Assembly (NCBI GenBank): GCA_965220415.1 | Contig: OZ244829.1 | Span: forward strand, 3,534,001-3,598,000 | Reading direction: 5' to 3' | DNA from: JAJDTR01 sp965220415 | GTDB lineage: Bacteria > Poribacteria > WGA-4E > JAJDTR01 | DNA: 64,000 nucleotides | Shown: positions 8,435 through 17,900 of the stretch, in pieces | Numbering within the stretch: position 1 is the first letter of the stretch | How the letters are laid out: each line of letters starts with the position of its first letter | Notes under the pieces: model-generated | Database searches by the model: none | Told to the model about the DNA's origin: nothing | What the model saw: the letters and a program-made list of their open reading frames with translations, nothing else | Made by a program: the position numbers and the translations under genes

Positions 8435-9185
8435 GGAATCTCTATGGGAACTCTATCGCACGGGATTTACTATCGCCCTCGTTATCCACTCGGTTGATCG
8501 CTATCCACTCGTTTGATCCTCTGGAGTGCAGACGCGAGGAGGGATCGTATTCTATTGACATCTAAGTTCTCTATCGCACGGGATTTACTATCGCCCTCGT
8601 TATCCACTCGGTTGATCGCTATTCACTCGTTTGATCCTCTGGATCGAGGAAAGAGACTCCGACCAGAACGTGTTACTTGCGGAAAGAATTATTCCGATAG
8701 GGATAATGGCGTGCTCTCAAGTAACACTCCACATTGCACAGGATCTCTATCGCACGGGATTTACTATCGCCCTCGTTATCCACTCGGTTGATCGCTATTC
8801 ACTCGCTTGATCCTCTGGAGTGCAGACGCGAGGAGGAATCGTGTTCTATTGACATAGGGGATCTCTATGGGATCTCTATCGCCTTCGTTATTCACTCAGT
8901 TGATCACTCATTATCCATTCGCTTGATCTCCGCTGGAGTGAAAACCAGACCACGAAGGAACGCTTTTCACGCCTAGTCATTGAGCGAAAAATGAGTGTTG
9001 CTTGCTGAATGAATTATTCCGATAGGAATAATGGGGCGCTATCAAGTAACACATCACATGGCGCAGGATTTGCTATCGCCGTCGTTATGGGATTTACTAT
9101 CGCCTTCCTTATTCAGTCAGTTGATCGCTCATTATCCATTCGCTTGTGGGATCTCTATCGCCTTCACTATTCGTTCAGTTGATCC
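8435..9185 (+). repeat. Dense cluster of nested 35-bp repeats and family F hairpins
   Basis: At least five composite 35-bp repeat blocks lie here, at 8435-8518, 8566-8636, 8741-8812, 8858-8928 and 9064-9185. Most show one unit interrupted by another. In four of them a unit beginning GGGATTTACTATCGC or GGGATCTCTATCGCC lies within an outer unit. Between blocks are family F pieces with the hairpin ATTATTCCGATAGGAATAAT at 9013-9032. No gene is supported in 8351-9199. Confidence 0.75.
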
Positions 9186-9199
9186 CATCCTACGAACTG

Positions 9200-10294
9200 T
9201 CACGACAAATCTCCAAGGGTGGCGAGGAGGGTGTCTGTTTGTTCGGGGCGGCCGATGCTGATGCGGATGTGGTCGGTCAAACCGGGCTTGCTGAAATAGC
9301 GTACCAAAATACCTCGTTCCTCAAGATCCAGCTTGAGTTGGCGGGCATCCCGGTCAACCACGCGGCACAGTATGAAGTTCGCTTGGCTCGGATAGGGCAG
9401 CAGGAAATCAAGTTGATTTAATTCGCGATACAACCGATCGCGTTCCTCGCCAATCTTTCCCACCGTTCCCATCAAATGTTCGGCGTCGTTTAGCGATGCC
9501 AGCGCCGCCACCGTCCCAGCCACATTGACGTTATACGGCTGTTTAATCTTCCATAGCTGTGGCATGACCGCTTCGGGGAAAACACCGTACCCCACGCGCA
9601 ATCCCGCCAACCCCGCCCATTTGCTGAAGGTGCGCAAAACGATGAGATTCTCATGTTCCATCACCCAGTTGACGCGGCTGGTTCCATGAAACTCAACGTA
9701 TGCTTCGTCAAGGATTACAGCGATGGGCAGGTCAAGCAAACGCCGCAAATCATCGTCGTTCAGGATGCCCCCGTCGGGGTTGTTGGGGCTGGTGAGAAAT
9801 AGTAGCTTGACATTTGGCGACATCGCGATCGTTGACTTGATGGCGTCGATGTCAACCGAGAAATCGGGGCTGCGGGGGATGTTTATGAGAACGCCGCCGT
9901 TGAGACCGGTATCGAAACTGTACATGCCGAAGGTGGGTGGACAATCAATGACGACATCACCCGGTTGGATAAGTAGGCGCATGATGAGGTCAATCAACTC
10001 GTCGGCGCCGTGTCCTACCATGATGCGGGATTTGTCTATGCTCAAATACCGGCTCAGCGCCTCGCGGAGCATATTGTTGCCGGGGTCGGGGTAGATGTGA
10101 TAGTAGCGCTCGTTTGCCAGCGCTTCGTAGATGCGCGGTGAGGGACCGTAGGGGTTCTCGTTGGCGTCGAGTTTGATAATCTCTTCCGGCGATCTGCCAA
10201 GCCGTTTGCTCAGGACATCGAATGGAAGGATGGGGGTGTAGGCGTCCATCTCGGCGATCTCGGGGCGGACAAGTTTGGTTAGGTCGAATGGCAT
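9200..10294 (-). CDS. hisC: Histidinol-phosphate aminotransferase
   Basis: A 364-residue fold-type I PLP enzyme that converts imidazole-acetol phosphate and glutamate to histidinol phosphate. Family features are KLDANENPYGPSPR near the N-terminus, TSPNNPDG and LDEAYVEF in the middle, and the PLP lysine in FSKWAGLAGLRVGYG at about residue 217. The C-terminus includes the substrate-phosphate segment YFSKPGLTDHIRISIG. Length is typical. No other his genes are in the window, so the pathway is scattered. Some members also use aromatic substrates. The stop codon abuts the 35-bp repeat cluster. Confidence 0.95.
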   Translation of the reverse strand: MPFDLTKLVRPEIAEMDAYTPILPFDVLSKRLGRSPEEIIKLDANENPYGPSPRIYEALANERYYHIYPDPGNNMLREALSRYLSIDKSRIMVGHGADELIDLIMRLLIQPGDVVIDCPPTFGMYSFDTGLNGGVLINIPRSPDFSVDIDAIKSTIAMSPNVKLLFLTSPNNPDGGILNDDDLRRLLDLPIAVILDEAYVEFHGTSRVNWVMEHENLIVLRTFSKWAGLAGLRVGYGVFPEAVMPQLWKIKQPYNVNVAGTVAALASLNDAEHLMGTVGKIGEERDRLYRELNQLDFLLPYPSQANFILCRVVDRDARQLKLDLEERGILVRYFSKPGLTDHIRISIGRPEQTDTLLATLGDLS

Positions 10295-10478
10295 AGTCGT
10301 GAGTCCATGGAGGCGACTTATTCACGCTCCTGAATTACAAGATATAGCGTCGCCATGGCAGATGTCTTGAGGTGAAACCATCGCCAATGGAATAGTGCAA
10401 CGCTTTGAAAAACATAAAGGAGCGGAATCGAAAGAGGGGAGTCCGGGAAGGTATTTGCACGAATTTTCGCTTTTACGA

Positions 10479-10661
10479 TCAAATAAACCGAGCAAATGCG
10501 ATGATTAGTATGCCAATCCAACGAGACTCAACAGTGTTGAGACGAACATCTAGCTCGTCCATACGGGCATTGAAGCGAGCTTCTAGTTCGCTTAACCGTT
10601 GAGTGAGTCGCGCTTCCATTTCGTCGATTCGTTGAATGAGTTCGGATTTTACCTTAGACAT
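10479..10661 (-). CDS. Small coiled-coil protein, possibly truncated membrane anchor
   Basis: A 60-residue protein with strict heptad spacing (ELIQRIDEMEARLTQRLSEL and on), then a short hydrophobic end, WIGILIIAFARFI. A GGAAAG ribosome site precedes the ATG. The membrane segment stops after about 12 residues, shorter than a full helix, so the reading frame may be broken. The architecture is a reverse of the 73-residue protein at 47732-47953, which has its membrane helix first. Function unknown. Confidence 0.6.
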   Translation of the reverse strand: MSKVKSELIQRIDEMEARLTQRLSELEARFNARMDELDVRLNTVESRWIGILIIAFARFI

Positions 10662-11190
10662 CTTTCCAAAATAATTTCAGTCGTTTCAGGATTTTTCCAC
10701 AGCGTTGATTGACCAAAGGACCGAATACGCAGCCAAGAGATTGAGGATACGCGCCTGTATGTATACCCGCTTACCTGCTTACTTTTCTACTTTAAACCCC
10801 TTTATCTTCGTGATTCAATAAACGCAAGTTGCCACCTGTCGCCCCGCTGGGGCTTTGGCGAGTGTGTATTCGGTGTTACTATACACCTGCCGCCCCGCTG
10901 GGGCTATGTGAGCTAATTTGATAAAGTTTCAAACACACCGTGGCGCTATTCCCGCCATTGTTCTCATCCTACATAAAGAAAACAGTTAAGCTAACGGGCT
11001 CTTAGTGGTTTATTTTTTAAAAAACATATGGTAAGTGTTGGGTGTCGGTAGTTCGCATTGTCTGAACTGTGATTTATGTGATGAAGTGATTGCCATGATT
11101 ATCGATCCTTAGTTACCCGTGATGCGTGGATTCAACCATTACCTTGAAGCCACGTTGACTCCGGGAAGAAACCGAGTTTTGAAGAAAAAA

Positions 11191-11263
11191 GGGATCTCTA
11201 TCGGGATCTACTATCGCCTTCACTATTCGTTCAGTTGATCACTCACAACCCGTTCGCACGATC
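11191..11263 (+). repeat. Nested pair of 35-bp repeats
   Basis: GGGATCTCTATC is followed at once by GGGATCTACTATCGCC; the inner unit ends CAGTTGATC and the outer remainder ends CGCACGATC. Confidence 0.65.
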
Positions 11264-11331
11264 CCCGTTAGCGTTCTCAAAGGCTGGTGCGCGGTGCGCA
11301 CCCTACAGGATTGTCCAAGACTGGTGGGCTG

Positions 11332-11368
11332 GGGATTTCTATCGCAGGCGCTATTCCCTCCCTTGATC
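11332..11368 (+). repeat. 35-bp interspersed repeat
   Basis: GGGATTTCTATCGCAGG at the left and CCCTTGATC at the right. Confidence 0.65.
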
Positions 11369-11397
11369 TCATCCTAACATAAAGAAAAAAGTCGAGC

Positions 11398-11636
11398 TAT
11401 ACCGTGCGCTGTCAGAAATTGCGCTTTTCAAGATTTAAGGCTTGCTTCGCCGATTATAGAGACAGCACCAAGCGAACGAATATTGAATGAGGTAACGTCC
11501 GCAGTTTCCACCTGTGGGATTCCTATCGCGCTCATTATTCATTCGCTTGATCCCCTCTGGGGCTACCAAGATTAAATAGGTCGCGATTCGGAGATCGCTC
11601 CTACAAAATAAGCAATTCTCAGCAGCGTGGAGTATA
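11398..11636 (+). repeat. MITE-like repeat, family B copy 2
   Basis: The ends are TATACCGTGCGCTG and the complement of CAGCGTGGAGTATA. It carries a single 35-bp unit at 11516-11552, where copy 1 has a nested pair. Confidence 0.7.
11516..11552 (+). repeat. Single 35-bp repeat inside family B copy 2
   Basis: GGGATTCCTATCGCGC to CGCTTGATC. It is the uninterrupted counterpart of 4019-4089. Confidence 0.75.
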
Positions 11637-11697
11637 ACGGTCTCCTGGTGGACTGCATCGTAAACTTTGGTACATTGCCAAGAGATAAGCGCAATCA

Positions 11698-13002
11698 TTA
11701 GGCGAACAGTTCGTTTACCACGCTGCCGTTGTTGACGACGCGGATTGGCCGTCCGGCGCGCGAGTAGTTCTGGTTGTTGTAGTCGATGCCGAGGGCGAAG
11801 CAGAGGGAGGCAAAGAGATCGGGTACGGATACAGGGCGATCCAGTACCACGGTGCCGTCTTCGTTGGTGGCGCCGATTGCACGTCCGCCACGCACACCGC
11901 CGCCGGCGATCACGGCAGACCAACCGTTGGGAAAGTGGTCCCGCCCTTCATTCTCATTGATTTTGGGCGTTCGTCCAAATTCACCAAGCCAAAGCACGAT
12001 TGTCTCGTCAAGGAGGCTGCGGTCGTCGAGATCTTTCACCAGCGCCGCGAACGCCGGGTCAACCACCTTCAGCAACTCTTGTGTCCGTCCAAAGTTATCT
12101 GTGTGAGTATCCCACCCATCAAGTGAGACCTCGACGAACTTCACACCCGACTCGATTAGGCGCCTCGCCATTAAACACCCCTGACCGAACCGATTGTCAC
12201 CATAGGCATTTCTGAGGGCGATCGGTTCGTCGGAAAGATCGAAAGCCTTCGCGCTTGGCGAGTTGATTAACTTGTCCGCCTTTTTGTAGACGGCTTGATG
12301 GGCTTCCGTACTCCTGCCGGCGCGATTTTTAAGAAAATCCCTCTCAACGTCCCTTAGTATTTTGAGCCGTTCCTCAAAGCGCCGCCTGTCCATCTGTTCG
12401 GGATACTTCAGGTCGTCGATCGGTTTTCGCGGGTCATTCACCACAAAGGGATCGTGCTTGGCGCCGAGAATCCCTGCGGTAAACGATGGCGAATTGATAT
12501 TGACGCAGTTAGGCAACTCCGAGTGCTCGTCATCCAGGTAATGAGACGCCACTGATCCGAATGTCGGATGCCGGACGGACCCCGTCGGCGCGTATCCGGT
12601 ATGCATCAAGTATCGCGCCCTCTCATGATTTCCCTCGCGGGACACCATGGAGCGAATCACCGCGAGATGGTGCGCCTGCTCCGCGACCTGCGGCAGGTGC
12701 TGGGAGAATTGGATGCCTTCGGCAGTGGTTGGAATTGCGCCAAAGGGACCGGCGTTTAGCGTCCCCGGCTTGGGATCGAAGGTGTCCAGTTGGCTTGCTC
12801 CCCCGTTCATGAACAGGACGATACACCGTTTCGCATGCGGCACGATGTTTTCTATCTGAGCGAAAGCCGTGGATTGGAGATGCTGCATGGCGACAAGTCC
12901 AAGGAAACTGCTCATCCCGAATTTTAGGAAGTTGCGCCGTGACATCTCGCTATTCAACGTGTCGGGAGGTTCATACTCCGGAACCCATATTTCTGTCTTC
13001 AT
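11698..13002 (-). CDS. DUF1501 domain protein (Tat-type signal)
   Basis: A 434-residue member of the DUF1501 family, which has an alkaline-phosphatase-like fold and is common in planctomycetes. The N-terminus has a twin-arginine-like motif, SRRNFLKFG at 21-29, followed by a hydrophobic stretch and AFAQ, so Tat export is likely. Family stretches are FMNGGASQLDTFDPKPG, SLDGWDTHTDNF and WLGEFGRTPKIN; these Asp and His residues are candidate metal ligands. It is the last gene of a three-gene minus-strand set with the DUF1549/1553 protein and the cytochrome protein, a pairing typical of planctomycete polymer-degradation loci. The substrate is unknown. Confidence 0.88.
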   Translation of the reverse strand: MKTEIWVPEYEPPDTLNSEMSRRNFLKFGMSSFLGLVAMQHLQSTAFAQIENIVPHAKRCIVLFMNGGASQLDTFDPKPGTLNAGPFGAIPTTAEGIQFSQHLPQVAEQAHHLAVIRSMVSREGNHERARYLMHTGYAPTGSVRHPTFGSVASHYLDDEHSELPNCVNINSPSFTAGILGAKHDPFVVNDPRKPIDDLKYPEQMDRRRFEERLKILRDVERDFLKNRAGRSTEAHQAVYKKADKLINSPSAKAFDLSDEPIALRNAYGDNRFGQGCLMARRLIESGVKFVEVSLDGWDTHTDNFGRTQELLKVVDPAFAALVKDLDDRSLLDETIVLWLGEFGRTPKINENEGRDHFPNGWSAVIAGGGVRGGRAIGATNEDGTVVLDRPVSVPDLFASLCFALGIDYNNQNYSRAGRPIRVVNNGSVVNELFA

Positions 13003-13053
13003 CGTACTTGCTCCATTTCAATTAGAGCGCGCCTGGAAAATATCACAACTGTT

Positions 13054-13216
13054 TAGATCCTGGTTGAAAAGTCGGTGGGAAATCATTTTTGGAGGTTTGG
13101 AGTGTTATTACCTGCCGCCCCGCTGGTGCTTTAAAGGCTGGTGCGCAGGGGATCTCTATCGCAGTCGCTTTTCGCTCCTTTGATCGCACCCTACAAATGT
13201 ACTTTTCAAACAGGCT
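13054..13216 (+). repeat. MITE-like family H copy with 35-bp insert
   Basis: The right end matches 34085-34177, including a 35-bp unit at 13149-13185 and the end TTCAAACAGGCTC. The left end, around GATCCTGGTTGAAAAG, is degenerate. Confidence 0.55.
13149..13185 (+). repeat. 35-bp interspersed repeat in family H
   Basis: GGGATCTCTATCGCAG to CTTTGATC; same sequence and same host position as 34109-34145. Confidence 0.7.
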
Positions 13217-13260
13217 CTAAGTGTTCATGATGGTGCGCTCGAAGTTTTTTCAAAGTTGAT

Positions 13261-14850
13261 TCAATGGTTTAGTGCGAACTCCGCTGAGTTGAGTAAAACC
13301 CAATAGATATCGCCGTAGGCTAAGTCTTTGTTGCGGTAGAGGCTGCGATCCAGGTAACGCTTGAAATACGATTTCTCCTTTGAATTCGGCGGGCGCGAGA
13401 GTACGTTTAGATAAATGCGTTCAAGCCGTTCCATCGGATCGCGCCATCTGTCAAGGATGTAATTGAGAAAACTGCCTCGAGCGTGAGTGTCTGCGCTATC
13501 GTTGACCATGGAACCGTTAATCATCATCAAAGCCTGGGGCACGGTGCCGTTGAACGCCTCAATCTCCTCGTTTTCCCCGTTGTCGAGAAGGAAGATAAAT
13601 CGTTCGAGATATTCCCGCTTCATGCTCTCAAGAGATCCCGGATCCCGGCGGTATTGCAGCCTTTCAAAACCGGTAGCTTGCAGCATCGAGTAGAAGAATT
13701 GTTCCGCATCCAACGGTTTGATATAGGCGTGCGAATAGTACGTGTCGTCGTCCTTGTTGCTCTTGTTCGTCTCCGATGATCGCTGGTAGGCGTCCGTGTT
13801 CAAAATAATTCGCATCAAATACTGCAGATCATAGTCGTAGATGACGAAGAAATCGGCTAGGGTTTCGAGGAGTTCGGGATCCGATGGCGGATACTCGTCA
13901 CCGAATCCGTCAAGAGGTTCGACGAATGCCTTCCCCATGAAATGCGCCCAAATGCGGTTCACGATTGCGTTCGCGAAATACGGGTTTTCTTTGCCGGTAA
14001 TCCATTCTCCCAATGCCTGTCGCTCTTGTGTAGGCGGTCCCCGATAACCCTCGCCATCCAAAAAGCGTGGTGTGACATGCGTGTCGGTGTCCGGAATATG
14101 GATTGGTCCCGCCGCGTCGTCTTTAATGTAGGCGCCTACCTCCTCCCTCTTGCCATCCGCGGTGGTTTCGTAAATCGGAACCCGCTCTGCTGCGGTAAAG
14201 AATGCAGCGACGCCGAAGAAATCCTCTTGGTACCACGCCTCTGTTTTATGATCGTGGCACTGAGCGCACTGCATCGGCAGCCCCAGAAAAAGACGGGAGA
14301 TTTGGGCGGTCAATTCCACCGGATCCAGATCGTAGCGCATAATATAATCTGCGGCGCCGTTATCTTCCGGATTTCCCTTTGCGGCGACGAGTTCCTTCAC
14401 AAAGCGATCGTACGGCATATTGTTTCTCAGCGCCTCTTGCACCCAGTTTTCCAAATTGGGTGTACCTTCACGATTGACTAACCAGTTCATCCACAGGCGG
14501 CTCCAATATTGGACGTACGCCTCGCTGCCAATCAGGTTTTCAATCTTCTTCTCCCTCTTTTTCTTTGATCCGTCCTTGATGAAGTCCACCACCTCGTCCG
14601 CGGTAGGGATTTTGCCAGTTAAGTCGAGGTGCACACGCCTCAGAAATTCAGCGTCGGATGATCGCTTGGAGGGTTTAAGATTCTGCTCCTTCAACCTATT
14701 TTCAATGTGTATGTTCAAAAGTTCCGTACTGTGGGGGATCCGGCTTTCCGACAGGCTGCAGATGCAGAATGACAGGAGGAGGGCAAGCCAAGTAAGATGT
14801 ATTGGGTTTCGGGGGAATCGGAATGGGAATTTCATGGTTCTATTCTCCAC
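13261..14850 (-). CDS. DUF1549/DUF1553 protein with haem-type CxxCH
   Basis: A 529-residue secreted protein with an N-terminal hydrophobic signal (about 17-33). DUF1549 covers about 45-230 and DUF1553 about 280-510. The segment MQCAQCHDHKTEAW at about 195-208 contains a CxxCH haem-c motif. VNRIWAHFMGKAFVEP marks DUF1553. These proteins are encoded beside DUF1501 proteins and planctomycete-type cytochromes, as here. Their chemistry is not established; links to oxidative attack on polysaccharides are inference. Start alternatives are ATG 14850 and ATG 14835. The gap to the upstream gene is 146 bases and contains small hairpins. Confidence 0.88.
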   Translation of the reverse strand: MENRTMKFPFRFPRNPIHLTWLALLLSFCICSLSESRIPHSTELLNIHIENRLKEQNLKPSKRSSDAEFLRRVHLDLTGKIPTADEVVDFIKDGSKKKREKKIENLIGSEAYVQYWSRLWMNWLVNREGTPNLENWVQEALRNNMPYDRFVKELVAAKGNPEDNGAADYIMRYDLDPVELTAQISRLFLGLPMQCAQCHDHKTEAWYQEDFFGVAAFFTAAERVPIYETTADGKREEVGAYIKDDAAGPIHIPDTDTHVTPRFLDGEGYRGPPTQERQALGEWITGKENPYFANAIVNRIWAHFMGKAFVEPLDGFGDEYPPSDPELLETLADFFVIYDYDLQYLMRIILNTDAYQRSSETNKSNKDDDTYYSHAYIKPLDAEQFFYSMLQATGFERLQYRRDPGSLESMKREYLERFIFLLDNGENEEIEAFNGTVPQALMMINGSMVNDSADTHARGSFLNYILDRWRDPMERLERIYLNVLSRPPNSKEKSYFKRYLDRSLYRNKDLAYGDIYWVLLNSAEFALNH

Positions 14851-14996
14851 AAGTATGTTACGGCATACGGCGCATGCCTACTTCAGAAAACATTATCATA
14901 TGGCTACCACAATCGTGAACAATGTGGGATAGTGCCGACTGAAGTATCCAAATGCCAGATGCACGTTACGGCACACTCCGTGTGCCTACTACTTTT
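14851..14996. repeat. Short hairpins between the cytochrome and DUF1549 genes
   Basis: GGCACACTCCGTGTGCC at about 14969-14985 is a 7-bp stem with a 3-base loop. A diverged relative, GGCATACGGCGCATGCC, lies near 14862. There is no U-run, so a terminator role is not supported. Confidence 0.5.
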
Positions 14997-17900
14997 TTAC
15001 TTCCTTATCAGCATTTTGCGTGTTGCCGTGAACTCGCCTGCTTTCAGCGTGTAAAAGTATATACCACTGGCGACGAATTCGCCACGCCCATTGCGGCCAT
15101 CCCAATACACCGCACGGTTACGGCTCTGATACAGTCTCGCCGCTTGATGCCCCAATTCAAATCTCCGAACTGCTCCGCCGTTCATGTTGTAAATCGTCAG
15201 TGTGACCTCTGCGGGGGTTGCCAACTGGTACGGTATCCAGGTTTCAGGGTTGAACGGGTTCGGGTAGTTGGCGTGCAGAGCGGTTTCCTCGGGAATAATC
15301 AGCGCGGTTAACAGGTTCTGGAGATTCGCAATACCCTGTCGAAAGGCGATCGAGCCGTCGTCTGCGAGGCGTGCTAGAGAAATCCAGGCTTCTATCAAAT
15401 CTCTATCACGCTCGCTATTCACTCGCTTGATCGGAGCGGCAGCGCCCCCGATACCCCGCGCGACGAGCGTAAGGTCGAAGATGTTGACAATCCCATCTCC
15501 GTTGACATCCTCCGGCGAATCGGCAGATACGCGTTTCCCCAACTGCTGCGCAACGAGGATCAGATCCAGAATATTGACAATCCCGTCACGATTCACGTCT
15601 TCAGTTGCCAGTCGCGCCTCAACGGTGAATTGGATTTCCTGTGGACCCGCGGGAATACTGTCCCCAGTGCTTGAGCCAAAGAGAAAGTTCTGCAATGCAA
15701 CCCGCGTGTCACCTTGGGATATCGCCTTGAACTTGACCCGAACCAAGGAGCCGCTGCCGCTCAAACCGTCTTCGCTGAGCCGTCCCGCAATCAGTCCCGT
15801 AATCTTACCGGCTGCGTTTTCAATGCGCCCGCCCTGAAAGAAGGTCGATACGCCATCGGTCTTCATGAAGCCGCCTTCGCTTACGTCAATCGCTTCAAGT
15901 CGGGCGGAGTCGAAGACCATGTCGAACTGCCACCCCGCCAAGTCGATGACGTTTACTGCTTGAACATCAAGGGTAAAGGTGTCGCCGGTATGAATCGACG
16001 ACTCGGAGAGGACGTAATCGATGCCTGCTCCGGTGGTATATTCGGCGTCGGCTGCAAGACCGATAAATAAGTTAGACCAGTCATCGGGACGAGTGCCAAC
16101 GGCAACTAATAGGACGTTTTTACCTTGCTGGAGCGTGACGGCAAACGCCTCGATAAAATCTTCGGCGTGCCCCGAACGTGAACGCTGGTACATCACCTCC
16201 CCGTTGAGCCACACCTTTACCTCCTGATCCGTGCCTAAATGCAAGACTGTTTCCTGTTCGATCGGCGAATAGAGGAAGACTGCACCGTACATCACGCCGT
16301 CGGGGAGCTTGCTTCCCACCATATCGACAAGGTTGTCCCTGCCCGTAGGCGGGAGTATGTCGAATGTCCACATCTCGTCTCCTACGGCTTTTCCCTCGGT
16401 CGCGCCTGCGGACGCGATTTTCAACTCGGTCACGTCCCCTCCGCTCGCTTGCGCCAGTAGATCCACGTTTTCGTTGAGCTTATGTCGTGTGGTTGGGAAA
16501 AACACCCATAACCAGGGACCCTCTATTTTCGGGCCTGCGTTTAATCCCGGTTCGTGCACCCTCCAGGTTTTTAGGGTGGCGCGGATTCCATCCAGAACAG
16601 AAAGGTCGGAGATTTCGTTCTTGGTGATGTCCAGCCATGTCAAATTCGTCAATCGCGCCAGCGGCGATACATCCGAGATTCTGTTGTCGTGGATGTCCAG
16701 CCATGTCAAATTCGTTAATCGTGCCAGCGGCGATAAGTCCGAGATTCCGTTGTCATGGATGTCCAGCCATGTCAAATTGGTGAACCCCGAAACTATCGAA
16801 ATATCCGAGAGCTGGTTTCCGGCTAAACTCAAACGATTTAGACCGGTTAGCCCTGCAAGCGGTGATACATCCGGTATACTATTGCTTCTAAGATACAGTT
16901 CTTTCAAACCTGTCAAATTTGCCAAGGGGGAAAGATCCGATAACTCCGCTCCGCAAATGTCTAACCTTTCCAGGTTTCTCAATCTCGCCAAGGGCGATAG
17001 ATCGGAGAAACGGTTGCCCCAAGTGCCAATGCTCTTCAGCTTCGTTAATCCTGCAAACGGCGATATGTCCGTTATGAAGTTATTGGTAAAACTTATGTGC
17101 TCTAGATTGATTAGTCCTGCAATTGGAGACGCGTCGGATACGTTCGCACCTGAAAAATGTAGATGCTTCAGCTTGGTCAATCCTTGAATCGGAGATAAGT
17201 CGGACACTCCACTGTCCCCGAATTCCAAGGTCTCAAGATTGATTAATCCTCTAACTGGTGATAGGTCGGATACCAGAGTGTTGTGAAATACTAGGCGTGT
17301 CAGGCTTGTTAAGTTTCTCACGGGGGATATATCGGATACAGGGGTTCTATACAACCATAGATGAGTTAGATTTGTCAAGTTCCTCACGGGGGATATATCG
17401 GATACTTGGGTTTCATACAACGCTAGATGAGTAAGGTTTGTTAACCCTCTCACGGGCGATATATCCGACACAGGGTTAAAGGCAATCCCGAGCTCGCGCA
17501 ACGCGATTAACCCCGCTATGGGTGAGATGTCAGTGACCTGATTATGCTGGATATCTAATCGTCTTAGATTTGTAGCAAACTCTAATCCCTTCAAATTTCG
17601 GATACCCCACCTACCGCACCCACCTCCTCTGCACACATCAAGGTCGTTCAAACGTTTCATCTCCGCCACGGTAATCGGTGCATTGACGCTTTTGCCAAGC
17701 GCCTCCGCAATAAGAGCACGCAGGTTGGGATCGGGGAAATGAATCTGCCCTCCCGGCAACACATCGGGCTGTGTTATGACCGGAGGCTCTCCAACCCGAT
17801 CCGGGTAATCCAGCGCAGTAATTATGTCTCGAAAACTAGATGTCCAGGTGTCTCGTTTCACACTCCCGTTTGGATTGTCCAGCGCCAGCAGTCCGACGTT

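Larger units (their letters stand above)
10662..11697. repeat. Intergenic repeat tract
   Basis: Contents in order: two GCCCCGCTGGGGC hairpins (10841-10853, 10892-10904), a partial family G end at about 11003-11055, 35-bp repeats at 11191-11263, 11332-11368 and 11516-11552, and family B copy 2 at 11398-11636. No gene is supported. Confidence 0.65.

Noticed and set aside
8435..9185. CRISPR array
   Set aside because: The repeats are nested and joined to varied host repeats, with no constant-length unique spacers and no cas genes.
10841..10904. GCCCCGCTGGGGC hairpins as transcription terminators
   Set aside because: They have no T-run on either side and recur far from gene ends, so they are treated as repeats.
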